This document shows, piece after piece, positions 1 through 4,902 of a DNA stretch of 5,191 bases. Source of the DNA: an uncultured Acidaminococcus sp. (GTDB taxonomy: Bacteria; Bacillota; Negativicutes; Acidaminococcales; Acidaminococcaceae). Location: assembly GCA_900770265.1 (NCBI GenBank), contig CAAGJR010000254.1, positions 1 through 5,191 on the forward strand. The letters run 5' to 3'. The notes beneath the pieces were generated by a model. That model saw nothing but the letters and a program-made list of their open reading frames with translations, made no database searches and was not told the origin of the DNA. Position numbers and translations under genes: made by a program. The first letter of the stretch is position 1; each line of letters opens with the position of its first letter.

Positions 1-71
1 CAGGCAAAGGAAGAGCCGGCCAGGGCCAGCAGCAGGGAAAGACGGAGGGTGCGGGTGTATAGGGATTTCAT
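1..71 (-). CDS. N-terminus of an exported protein (partial, runs off the left edge)
   Basis: Reading the minus strand from the ATG at 71-69 gives 23 codons with no stop before the window ends. The peptide starts MKSLYTRTLRLSLLLALAG and continues SSFA. It has a basic n-region (K2, R7, R10), a hydrophobic Leu/Ala core (residues 11-18) and a small-residue end (S-F-A at 21-23) that would suit signal peptidase I cleavage. The next codon begins TG, so Cys is possible and a lipoprotein cannot be excluded. An AGAAGG ribosome binding site lies about 11 nt upstream (88-83, minus), slightly far. A weak -10-like TACAAT lies at 116-111 (minus). The gene diverges from the transporter operon. The mature protein is outside the window, so its function is unknown; I infer only that it is secreted or envelope-located. 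Confidence 0.6.
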   Translation of the reverse strand, partial: MKSLYTRTLRLSLLLALAGSSFA

Positions 72-125
72 GATGTTGGATACCTTCTTTATATAGATAG
101 TTGCGTTCCTATTGTAACACAGAAT

Positions 126-246
126 TGTCCTTCCCTGAAAGGGAAGGGGGACCAGCCGAATGGCTGGTGGATAGGTTTTTATAGTGAAAGTTCGATGTAA
201 AAACCCCTTACCCGCAAGCGGGTCCTTTCCCCCTTTCAGGGGGACA
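126..246 (+). repeat. Composite palindromic repeat element, copy A (121 bp)
   Basis: The element is bounded by TGTCC (126-130) and its complement GGACA (242-246) and is almost wholly made of hairpins. These are an 8-bp stem with loop GAA (129-136/140-147), ACCAGCC/GGCTGGT (151-157/162-168), a central 7-bp dyad (175-181/198-204), ACCCGC/GCGGGT (210-215/218-223) and TCCCCCT/AGGGGGA (228-234/238-244). The same hairpins in the same order recur in reverse orientation at 4903-5066, which shows this is a defined repeat and not chance structure. No open reading frame of note lies inside, so it looks like a non-autonomous, MITE- or REP-composite-like element. It sits in the divergent intergenic region, between the exported-protein gene and the transporter promoter, and could also act on transcripts from either side. 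It is not assigned to a named family. Confidence 0.75.
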
Positions 247-327
247 CAAATTGATTGCTAAGAACAAAATATCGAACATAATCTACTGCTAAAAATATAA
301 TCTTCTGTCCATCCCGAACTACACTTC

Positions 328-343
328 ATATTGTATACAATAT
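328..343. promoter_or_regulatory. Perfect 16-bp palindrome, candidate operator
   Basis: ATATTGTATACAATAT is an uninterrupted perfect palindrome in an otherwise AT-rich stretch, and a TATAAT overlaps its right edge (341-346). The core TTGTATACAA has the shape of sites bound by dimeric GntR-family (FadR/FCD-type) regulators, known from that family in general. It lies about 80 bp upstream of the best -35 box of the transporter operon. It is likely an operator for that operon or for a weaker promoter at the overlapping TATAAT. No regulator gene is in the window, so the binding protein is unknown. Confidence 0.5.
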
Positions 344-362
344 AATCCTGCCAACACAGTAT

Positions 363-402
363 AATTTGTTACAAATTGCCTACAATTTGTACATTAAATT
401 GT
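363..402. promoter_or_regulatory. Pair of AT-rich inverted repeats upstream of the operon promoter
   Basis: There are two dyads. AATTTGT-T-ACAAATT (363-377) is perfect over 7+7 bp. ACAATTT and AAATTGT (382-388/396-402) form a second, with a 7-nt spacer. A TATAAT (360-365) abuts the first. Just downstream, TGTGAAC occurs twice exactly 11 bp apart (400-406 and 411-417), about one helical turn, immediately before the -35 box. This arrangement suggests protein binding sites controlling the amino acid transporter. I could not match them to a GlnR/TnrA, ArgR or CcpA consensus. Confidence 0.4.
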
Positions 403-420
403 GAACTAAATGTGAACCGA

Positions 421-448
421 TTTACATGCACCGTATCTTGAGTATAAT
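421..448 (+). promoter_or_regulatory. Probable sigma-70/SigA promoter of the amino acid transporter operon
   Basis: TTTACA (421-426, one mismatch to TTGACA) is separated by 16 nt from a consensus TATAAT (443-448). Transcription would start near 455, giving a leader of about 75 nt before the chosen ATG at 531. Other TATAAT matches at 296-301, 341-346 and 360-365 lack a convincing -35 at the right distance. An imperfect dyad (ATTGTTCG at 453-460, CGAACAGT at 469-476) covers the predicted start region and could be an operator or a leader hairpin. Confidence 0.6.
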
Positions 449-530
449 CGTAATTGTTCGAAGTAATACGAACAGTATCAAGAAGAAATGCGATAACGAT
501 TGCAAATTACACGAAAACAGGAAAGCAGGG

Positions 531-1265
531 ATGGCTATGATGATCAAACTGGAACACGTCAACAAATACTTTGGCACCAACCATGTATTGAAGGACGTCA
601 ACCTGGAAGTGAAAGAAGGAGAGAAACTGGTAATCATCGGGCCATCTGGTTCAGGGAAATCCACCACCGTACGGTGCATGAACTTCCTGGAGGAACCCAC
701 CGATGGGCATGTGTACATCAATGGTACCGAACTGACCCACAAAAATCGGACCCAGATCATTCGGGAAAACATGAGCATGGTGTTCCAGCAATTCAATCTG
801 TACCCGCACATGACGGTGCTGCAGAACCTGACGCTGGCGCCCATGAAGCTCCGCCATAAGAGCAAGGAAGACGCGGAAAAGACCGCGTACCATTACCTGG
901 AGGTCGTCGGGCTGCGGCACAAAGCCAATGTGTATCCCACCACCTTATCCGGCGGGCAGCAGCAGCGTATTGCCATTGCCCGGGCCCTGTGCGACGAAAG
1001 CAAGATCATCCTTTTCGATGAACCCACTTCGGCACTGGACCCCGAAACCATCCAGGAAGTGCTGGATGTGATGATCAAGCTGGCCAAGGAAGGGAACATC
1101 ACCATGGTGGTGGTGACCCACGAAATGGGCTTTGCCCGGCAGGTGGCCGACCGGATCATCTTCATGGAAGATGGCCAGATCATCGACGAAGGCACGCCGG
1201 ACCACTTCTTCGTGAACCCCACCAATGACCGGGTGAAGAAGTTCTTAAGCAAGATTATCCGCTGA
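531..1265 (+). CDS. glnQ: Amino acid ABC transporter, ATP-binding subunit (GlnQ/HisP family)
   Basis: This 244-residue cytoplasmic ATPase powers the importer made by the next three genes. All hallmarks are present: Walker A GPSGSGKST (37-45), Q-loop in VFQQFNLYPH (around 86-87), ABC signature LSGGQQQR (139-146), Walker B IILFDEP (159-165) with catalytic Glu164, D-loop SALD (167-170) and switch His197 in VVVTHEMGFA. The FNLYPHMT stretch and the length are typical of the polar amino acid (PAAT) subfamily. I chose ATG 531 because AGGAAAG (519-525) sits 5 nt before it. The frame is open back to ATG 426, but that codon lies inside the promoter and would add 35 residues foreign to the family. ATGs at 537 or 540 are also possible. 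It is the first gene of the operon, 61 nt before the binding protein gene. The GlnQ name marks the family, not a proven substrate. Confidence 0.95.
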   Translation: MAMMIKLEHVNKYFGTNHVLKDVNLEVKEGEKLVIIGPSGSGKSTTVRCMNFLEEPTDGHVYINGTELTHKNRTQIIRENMSMVFQQFNLYPHMTVLQNLTLAPMKLRHKSKEDAEKTAYHYLEVVGLRHKANVYPTTLSGGQQQRIAIARALCDESKIILFDEPTSALDPETIQEVLDVMIKLAKEGNITMVVVTHEMGFARQVADRIIFMEDGQIIDEGTPDHFFVNPTNDRVKKFLSKIIR

Positions 1266-1326
1266 AAACCAGCCAGCGATAATCATAAAGCAAGGAAGCA
1301 AAGCAGCAAATGAGGGAGGAATTATC

Positions 1327-2205
1327 ATGAAAAAATGGAGCAAACTGAGCAAGATCCTGACTTTGGGCGTTACGGTCCTCATGGCCGCATCCATCTTCGC
1401 AGGCTGCGGAGACGAGAAGAAGAGCGCCGACAGTGGTAAATCCTCCAACGTGGCGGAAGATGTAGCCGCCATCAAGAAACGTGGGGTATTGCGGGTAGGC
1501 GTCAAGAACGTCACGAAAGGCTTCGGGTATCAGGACCCGGCCACCGGCAAGTTCAGCGGCCTGGAAGTGGACCTGGGCGAAGCCCTGGCCAAAAAACTGG
1601 GCGTTGACGTAGAATATACGCCGGTTACGGCAGCCACCCGTACGGCACTGCTGGACAGTGGCGATATCGATATGGTCGCCGCCACGTTCACCATCACTCC
1701 GGAACGGAAAAATTCCTGGGACTTCACCACTCCGTACTACACGGACCATGTTGGGGTCCTGGTTGAAAAAGCCAGCGGCCTGAAGACCCTGGCCGACCTG
1801 AAAGGCAAGGTCGTGGGTGTATCCTCCGGGTCCACCTCCGCCAAAGCCTTGGTAAAAGCCATGATCGATGCCAAGATCATCGACGGCGAAGGGTTCGATC
1901 CCAAGACCTTCGATGCCAGCACCTGGACCAAGGGCGTAAGCTTCAAGCAATACGCTGACTACCCGGCCATTTCCACCGCACTGACCTCTGGCGAAGTACA
2001 AGCGTTCTGCGTGGATAAATCCATCCTGGCCATCTACTGCACGGAGGACCGGACGTTCCTGAAAGAACAGTTCGCTCCCCAGGAATACGGCCTGGCCACC
2101 AAGAAGGGTTCCGGCCTGAGCAAGGTCGCCGAAGAAGCCGTCCAAGGCTGGCTGAAAGATGGCACCATCAAGAAGCTGGAAGCCAAGTACGGGCTTGACA
2201 AATAA
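1327..2205 (+). CDS. Amino acid ABC transporter substrate-binding lipoprotein (PEB1/GlnH-like, SBP_bac_3)
   Basis: This is a 292-residue extracytoplasmic binding protein that delivers an amino acid to the permeases. It has a lipoprotein signal: basic start, hydrophobic stretch 11-25 and an AGC box with the lipidated Cys27. A polar linker follows (28-42). The family 3 fold then shows KKRGVLRVGVK (50-60), FSGLEVDLGEALAKKLG (76-92), ATFTITPERK (119-128) with the carboxylate-binding Arg127, DFTTPYY (132-138), VGVSSGST (163-170) and AFCVDKSIL (226-234). From memory, DYPAISTAL (211-219), VDKSIL and FAPQEYGLATKK (249-260) closely resemble the Campylobacter Asp/Glu-binding protein PEB1. This makes an acidic amino acid, or glutamine, the likely ligand (inference). 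AGGGAGGA (1313-1320) lies 6 nt before the ATG. The length is normal for the family. Confidence 0.94.
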   Translation: MKKWSKLSKILTLGVTVLMAASIFAGCGDEKKSADSGKSSNVAEDVAAIKKRGVLRVGVKNVTKGFGYQDPATGKFSGLEVDLGEALAKKLGVDVEYTPVTAATRTALLDSGDIDMVAATFTITPERKNSWDFTTPYYTDHVGVLVEKASGLKTLADLKGKVVGVSSGSTSAKALVKAMIDAKIIDGEGFDPKTFDASTWTKGVSFKQYADYPAISTALTSGEVQAFCVDKSILAIYCTEDRTFLKEQFAPQEYGLATKKGSGLSKVAEEAVQGWLKDGTIKKLEAKYGLDK

Positions 2206-2225
2206 GGAATAGGTTCGAAGGAAGC

Positions 2226-2264
2226 GGCAATCCTCCATCCGACAGTGAAGATGAAGCGATTGCC
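2226..2264 (+). other. Stem-loop in the gap between the binding-protein and permease genes
   Basis: The 84-nt gap between the two genes holds a 7-bp stem, GGCAATC (2226-2232) with GATTGCC (2258-2264), enclosing a 25-nt loop. No T-run follows, so it is not an intrinsic terminator. Such structures can protect an upstream binding-protein message and lower downstream permease expression, as known for some ABC operons. That role is inference here. A TCCTCC (2231-2236) could also pair with the downstream AGGAGG (2277-2282). Confidence 0.3.
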
Positions 2265-2289
2265 CTTCCCTTTCATAGGAGGCAATATT

Positions 2290-2985
2290 ATGGGCGGTTT
2301 ATTTTCAGAAAAGGCGTGGGCTGTGGTTCTGGCTCACAAAGCAAACTTCATCCAGGGCTTTTCCGTTACGCTGGAAAGCGCCATCGGGGGCATCCTGATC
2401 GCCATGGTCCTGGGCATCCTGCTGGGGCTCATGGGAGTCAGCACGAAAAAGCTGCCCCATACCATCAACCGGATCTACGTAGAAGCCATCCAGAATACGC
2501 CGCTCATCCTGCAGCTGTGTCTTTTGTATTACGCTTGTTCGTTCTCCGGACATAAGATCGGGGTGCTGGCGGCCGGCATCGTGGCGCTGGGCATTTACCA
2601 CGGCGCGTACATGGCCGAAGTGATCCGGGCCGGCATCGAAGCCGTTCCCAGAGGCCAGTTCGAAGCGGCCGATGCCCAGGGCTTTGATTACACCCAGAAA
2701 ATGGCGTACATCATCCTGCCCCAGACCATCAAGATCATCCTGCCGCCCACTGTGAACCAGATCGGCAACCTGATCAAGAACACCGCCGTGCTGTACATCA
2801 TCGGCGGGGCAGACCTGATTTCGTCCACCTACAACTTCGTGACCGGGGCCACCACCGGTGGCGCCTATGCACCGGCTTACATCGTATGCGGCGTCCTGTT
2901 CTTCGTGATCTGCTTCCCGCTGTCCACCCTGGCAGCCAAATGGGAAGCCAAGCTGAAGGCCCAGGATGAAATGATGAGTGCCTGA
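2290..2985 (+). CDS. Amino acid ABC transporter permease 1 (HisM/GltJ type)
   Basis: This 231-residue inner-membrane subunit forms half of the substrate channel. Hydrophobic segments lie at about 24-50, 66-84, 89-106 and 194-216, with a less hydrophobic one near 145-172, matching the usual five helices. The EAA loop that docks on the ATPase is clear: GIEAVPRGQFEAADAQGF (115-132), followed by the conserved ILPQ (142-145). QNTPLILQL (68-76) is the family's conserved NTPLL-like turn. I chose ATG 2290 because AGGAGG (2277-2282) sits 7 nt upstream. An in-frame ATG at 2245 would add 15 residues and has no such site. The next permease gene starts 13 nt after the stop, so the two are surely co-translated and probably form a heterodimer, as in GltJ/GltK systems. 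Confidence 0.94.
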   Translation: MGGLFSEKAWAVVLAHKANFIQGFSVTLESAIGGILIAMVLGILLGLMGVSTKKLPHTINRIYVEAIQNTPLILQLCLLYYACSFSGHKIGVLAAGIVALGIYHGAYMAEVIRAGIEAVPRGQFEAADAQGFDYTQKMAYIILPQTIKIILPPTVNQIGNLIKNTAVLYIIGGADLISSTYNFVTGATTGGAYAPAYIVCGVLFFVICFPLSTLAAKWEAKLKAQDEMMSA

Positions 2986-2998
2986 GGAGGAATGACTT

Positions 2999-3781
2999 AT
3001 GAGTACACTGGCTGGCAGTTTTGCCTTATTGAAGAATCCTGCAATCATGTCCTTTATGATGAAGGGCGCCCTGTTCACCGTGGTGCTGGCGGTGGTTGCC
3101 GTCAGCGCCAGCCTGGGGGTGGCTTCCGTGCTGGCTCTGGTGCGGAACTACTGCACCCGGCCGGCCGAGCGGCTGTTCCGCTGGGCCGCCACGGCGTACA
3201 TTGAACTGTTCCGGAACACTCCGCTGCTGTTCTGGATCTTCATCGGTACCGTATTTTTCCCGGCTCCGCACCTGGGCCGGCTGTTCGGGCTCAGCAGCGT
3301 GGAAACAAAGCTGCTGTTCAAATGCACCATTGCCCTGACGATCTTTGAAAGCGCCATCATCGCCGAAATCATCCGCGGCGGGCTGAACGCCATCAGCAAA
3401 GGCCAGTTCGAAGCGGGCTATGCCCAGGGCTTCAACATGGTCCAGGTGATGTGGTACATCATCCTGCCCCAGGCCTTCCGGAAGATCGTGCCCACCCTGA
3501 TGAGCCAGGTCATCACCATCATCAAGGATACGTCCTTCATGGCCAACGTGGCCACCATCGAACTGATGGCCCGGGTGAATAAGGTCCTGGGCGGCGCCGC
3601 CATGTACAACGGCACCGGCACCATCAACGTGTCCGATGTATTCGTCCTGTTCGGGTTCGCAGCCCTGGTATACTTCGTGATCAACTACGCCCTGAGCTGC
3701 GTGGTGCGTCACGTGCAGGCGAATCTAGAAAAGGAAGCCGAACCGGTGGTCGTGCCGGAAGTGGCGGCCAGTGAGGCGTGA
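2999..3781 (+). CDS. Amino acid ABC transporter permease 2 (HisQ/GltK type)
   Basis: This 260-residue membrane protein is the second permease subunit. Hydrophobic segments lie at about 23-48, 72-88, 105-124 and 213-236, with a further one near 163-180. The EAA loop reads GGLNAISKGQFEAGYAQGF (127-145), followed by YIILPQAFRKIVP (153-165). The second EAA position is EAG instead of EAA. FRNTPLLFW (71-79) is the conserved PAAT motif. AGGAGG (2985-2990) overlaps the TGA of the upstream permease gene and lies 8 nt before ATG 2999, a sign of tight coupling. Compared with permease 1 it has an extra charged tail rich in Glu, Val and Pro (243-260), presumably cytoplasmic and of unknown role. It is the last gene of the operon; the terminator starts about 120 nt downstream. 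Confidence 0.94.
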   Translation: MSTLAGSFALLKNPAIMSFMMKGALFTVVLAVVAVSASLGVASVLALVRNYCTRPAERLFRWAATAYIELFRNTPLLFWIFIGTVFFPAPHLGRLFGLSSVETKLLFKCTIALTIFESAIIAEIIRGGLNAISKGQFEAGYAQGFNMVQVMWYIILPQAFRKIVPTLMSQVITIIKDTSFMANVATIELMARVNKVLGGAAMYNGTGTINVSDVFVLFGFAALVYFVINYALSCVVRHVQANLEKEAEPVVVPEVAASEA

Positions 3782-3800
3782 AGGGATTAGAAGTCAGAGC

Positions 3801-3871
3801 GCTCGCCATGGCTCGCTTTCAGATGTCAGACGTCAGCTTGTTGCAGCCGGGCGGACGACAGCCATGCGAGC
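3801..3871. repeat. Imperfect inverted repeat between the operon stop codon and its terminator
   Basis: GCTCGCCATGGC (3801-3812) faces GCCATGCGAGC (3861-3871), which is its complement with one base missing. Between the arms the sequence repeats GTCAG-type words (such as GTCAGACGTCAG). The stretch 3782-3900 holds no gene and looks like eroded repeat DNA lying in the operon's 3' untranslated region. The arms could pair in RNA with a loop of about 48 nt. Confidence 0.35.
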
Positions 3872-3900
3872 GGGGAGAGTGCAGAGTGAAGAGGAAAAAA

Positions 3901-3931
3901 GGGTCGGCGTGTTGCGCCGGCCCGATTTTTT
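3901..3931 (+). terminator. Rho-independent terminator of the transporter operon
   Basis: A 9-bp GC-rich stem, GGGTCGGCG (3901-3909) with CGCCGGCCC (3915-3923), including one G-T pair, encloses a 5-nt loop. It is followed by GA and then six T (3926-3931). Six A precede the stem (3895-3900), so it could also end transcription coming from the right on the minus strand. Confidence 0.85.
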
Positions 3932-3952
3932 GTCAGATGGGGAGACTGGTGT

Positions 3953-4072
3953 CGTAGGGGCGGGTCGGTGACCCGCCCGCCCAGGAAGGAATTTGCCCTT
4001 GGGGCAAATTCCTGTGAATGAAAGCCTGACCGGCGACCTGGGAACGGACGTCCCTGATGGGCCGTTCCTACG
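3953..4072. repeat. 120-bp palindromic element with imperfect terminal inverted repeats
   Basis: CGTAGGGGCGG (3953-3963) and CCGTTCCTACG (4062-4072) are inverted copies matching at 9 of 11 positions and enclose three hairpins. GGGCGGGT/ACCCGCCC lies at 3958-3965/3971-3978. A perfect 12-bp stem built around AATTTGCCC lies at 3987-3998/4002-4013. GGAACGG/CCGTTCC lies at 4041-4047/4062-4068. No coding potential is convincing. The shape resembles a non-autonomous mobile element (MITE-like), or a different family of repeat from the GGGGGACC modules that follow. A related AAATTTGC hairpin recurs at 5066-5088. Confidence 0.5.
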
Positions 4073-4110
4073 GATGACAAGTAACTCCTCTCCATCTCGG
4101 GTGGGGGAAC

Positions 4111-4163
4111 CCACCACCATTGCGCTGACGCGCAACGGTCCCCCGCCCTTGAAAAGGGCGGAT
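4111..4163 (-). repeat. GGGGGACC double-hairpin module, copy 1
   Basis: Read on the minus strand, this module has an 8-bp stem, CCGCCCTT/AAGGGCGG (arms at 4143-4150 and 4154-4161). GGGGGACC follows, then a second hairpin (TTGCGC/GCGCAA arms at 4120-4125 and 4130-4135), then GGTGGTGG. The first 27 nt are identical to the copy at 4272-4320, but the second hairpin has a different stem sequence around the same GTCA loop. The 107 nt between these two copies (4164-4270) are AT-rich, and I see no gene there. Confidence 0.65.
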
Positions 4164-4271
4164 ATCCTTGTGGTCAATTGATTGTCGTTTCTTGTCAGTT
4201 GATTTGCTATTAAATTGGACAAACATTAAAAAAATCTATTTATTAGAAACGCAGCACCTCATTTCACGATT

Positions 4272-4320
4272 ATCCGCCCTTTTCAAGGGCGGGGGACCAG
4301 CCGTCAGGCTGGTGGTGGGT
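4272..4320 (+). repeat. GGGGGACC double-hairpin module, copy 2
   Basis: The stem CCGCCCTT/AAGGGCGG (4274-4281/4285-4292) is followed by GGGGGACC and the hairpin ACCAGCC-GTCA-GGCTGGT (4296-4313), then GGTGGG. It is inverted relative to copy 1. The second hairpin is the same ACCAGCC stem found in the composite elements at 126-246 and 4903-5066, but with a different loop, which ties the two repeat groups together. Confidence 0.65.
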
Positions 4321-4330
4321 TCTATATTGA

Positions 4331-4352
4331 AGCCGATACCAAAAGTTGGTTG
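4331..4352 (+). repeat. 22-nt repeat, first copy
   Basis: The 22 nt beginning AGCCGATACCAAAAGTTGG match 4579-4600 at 20 of 22 positions. Here they lie just after module copy 2; there they follow the half element at 4516-4586. This suggests the modules are mosaics that share internal segments. Confidence 0.45.
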
Positions 4353-4410
4353 GGTTTGATTCAAGCAGCACAGCCCTGGATAAAAATCGTTCGGCCTGGC
4401 GGTCTCAAAC

Positions 4411-4456
4411 CCCACCACCGCGACAAGCGCGGTCCCCCGCCCCCACAGGGGGCGGA
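4411..4456 (-). repeat. GGGGGACC double-hairpin module, copy 3
   Basis: On the minus strand there is an 8-bp stem, CCGCCCCC/GGGGGCGG (arms at 4437-4444 and 4448-4455). GGGGGACC follows, then ACCGCG/CGCGGT (arms at 4417-4422 and 4428-4433), then GTGGTGGG. Both stems differ in sequence from copies 1 and 2 yet stay fully paired. Together with copy 2 it forms a roughly 185-bp unit with facing ends. Confidence 0.6.
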
Positions 4457-4515
4457 CTGCTTGTTGTCAGGATTTGGCGTTACTGGGCGGGTGAAACGGG
4501 ACTGTCCGACAACAG

Positions 4516-4586
4516 ACAGTGTCCCCCCAGCGGGGGGAAAGGACCCGCGGGAAGCGCGGGTAGGGGGTTATCGGCGACAGCCGATA
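4516..4586 (+). repeat. Half copy of the composite element (three hairpins)
   Basis: TCCCCCC/GGGGGGA (4522-4528/4532-4538) is followed by AAAGG, then ACCCGCG/CGCGGGT (4543-4549/4555-4561), AGGGGG, and a perfect 7-bp stem TATCGGC-GACA-GCCGATA (4569-4586). The order and linker sequences match the end of the composite element near 4903-4966 and the inverse of 198-246, but the other half is missing. ACTGTC/GACAGT (4501-4506/4515-4520) forms another small dyad just before it. Confidence 0.6.
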
Positions 4587-4600
4587 CCACAAGTTGATTG
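4579..4600 (+). repeat. 22-nt repeat, second copy
   Basis: This matches 4331-4352 with two differences. It begins in the right arm of the last hairpin of the half element at 4516-4586 and runs past it. Confidence 0.45.
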
Positions 4601-4623
4601 ATTCGATGTCCCCGAAACGAGGT

Positions 4624-4657
4624 GTACGACCGTAACGCCGTGAGAGTACGACCGTAA
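4624..4657 (+). repeat. Short direct repeat GTACGACCGTAA x2
   Basis: GTACGACCGTAA occurs at 4624-4635 and again at 4646-4657, with starts 22 nt apart. A run of CACTA-like words follows (about 4660-4693). The stretch 4601-4698 shows no gene. Confidence 0.5.
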
Positions 4658-4698
4658 ATCACTAGTCACTAACCACTACCCACCATTCACTAACGTAA

Positions 4699-4727
4699 TT
4701 GCAATCCCCCGGTTAGTTTAGTATAAT
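4699..4727 (+). promoter_or_regulatory. Promoter of the small hydrophobic peptide gene
   Basis: TTGCAA (4699-4704, four of six matches to the -35 consensus) and a perfect TATAAT (4722-4727) are spaced by the ideal 17 nt. Transcription would start near 4734, about 45 nt before the ATG at 4779. The leader holds a 5-bp stem, GCAGG/CCTGC (4747-4751/4758-4762), just ahead of the ribosome binding site. Confidence 0.65.
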
Positions 4728-4778
4728 ATGGTTATCCAATCATGCAGCAGGGACGGACCTGCAAGGGGGCTTGTAACC

Positions 4779-4859
4779 ATGAAACAGCACAAATTCTGGG
4801 CCTGGGCAACGGTCTTCGCCTTTGCCATGACCATGATTACGGGAATCAAGAGGAAATAA
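4779..4859 (+). CDS. Small hydrophobic peptide, 26 residues, function unknown
   Basis: The peptide begins MKQHKFWAWATVFAFAMTM and ends ITGIKRK. Residues 6-20 are hydrophobic and aromatic-rich (FWAWATVFAFAM), flanked by basic residues at both ends, so it should form one membrane-spanning helix. Support for a real gene is strong for its size: a promoter with ideal spacing (4699-4727), AGGGGG (4764-4769) 9 nt before the ATG, and an intrinsic terminator starting 8 nt after the stop. It also has a second, inverted copy of its 3' end and terminator at the right edge of the window. It stands alone, neither leader nor operon member. By size and composition it could be a small membrane regulator or a type I toxin-like peptide. 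I saw no clear antisense promoter, so the toxin idea is weak. Confidence 0.7.
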   Translation: MKQHKFWAWATVFAFAMTMITGIKRK

Positions 4860-4866
4860 TTGGAAG

Positions 4867-4898
4867 GGGGTGTGAAAGATTTCACACCCCTCTTTTGT
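4867..4898 (+). terminator. Rho-independent terminator of the small peptide gene
   Basis: GGGGTGTGAAA (4867-4877) pairs perfectly over 11 bp with TTTCACACCCC (4880-4890), followed by TCTTTTGT. The 30 nt from 4867 to 4896 are identical, inverted, to 5130-5159. Confidence 0.85.
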
Positions 4899-4902
4899 AC
4901 TG

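Noticed and set aside
228..244. Intrinsic terminator at the TCCCCCT/AGGGGGA hairpins (also 4905-4921)
   Set aside because: No T-run follows on either strand. They are better explained as ends of the repeat element.
489..504. CcpA (cre) site at TGCGATAACGATTGCA
   Set aside because: It is an imperfect dyad, but the central CG is two bases off the cre position, so the match does not hold.
426..530. N-terminal extension of the ATP-binding protein starting at ATG 426
   Set aside because: The ATG overlaps the -35/-10 region, there is no ribosome binding site, and the added 35 residues do not look like this family. ATG 531 has AGGAAAG at good distance.
1255..2238. Long minus-strand open frame opposite the binding protein gene (327 codons)
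   Set aside because: It is the GC-driven mirror of a clearly conserved gene. The peptide shows no recognisable domain. The same holds for 2305-3078 and 3026-3712 on the minus strand.
2245..2289. Longer start of permease 1 at ATG 2245
   Set aside because: No ribosome binding site there, while ATG 2290 has a perfect AGGAGG 7 nt upstream.
4111..4586. CRISPR array
   Set aside because: The repeats alternate in orientation, differ in stem sequence and are unevenly spaced; no cas gene is present.
4346..4601. Two overlapping 83-codon plus-strand frames
   Set aside because: They run through palindromic repeat modules, have proline- and glycine-rich low-complexity products, and overlap each other in different frames with no ribosome binding site.
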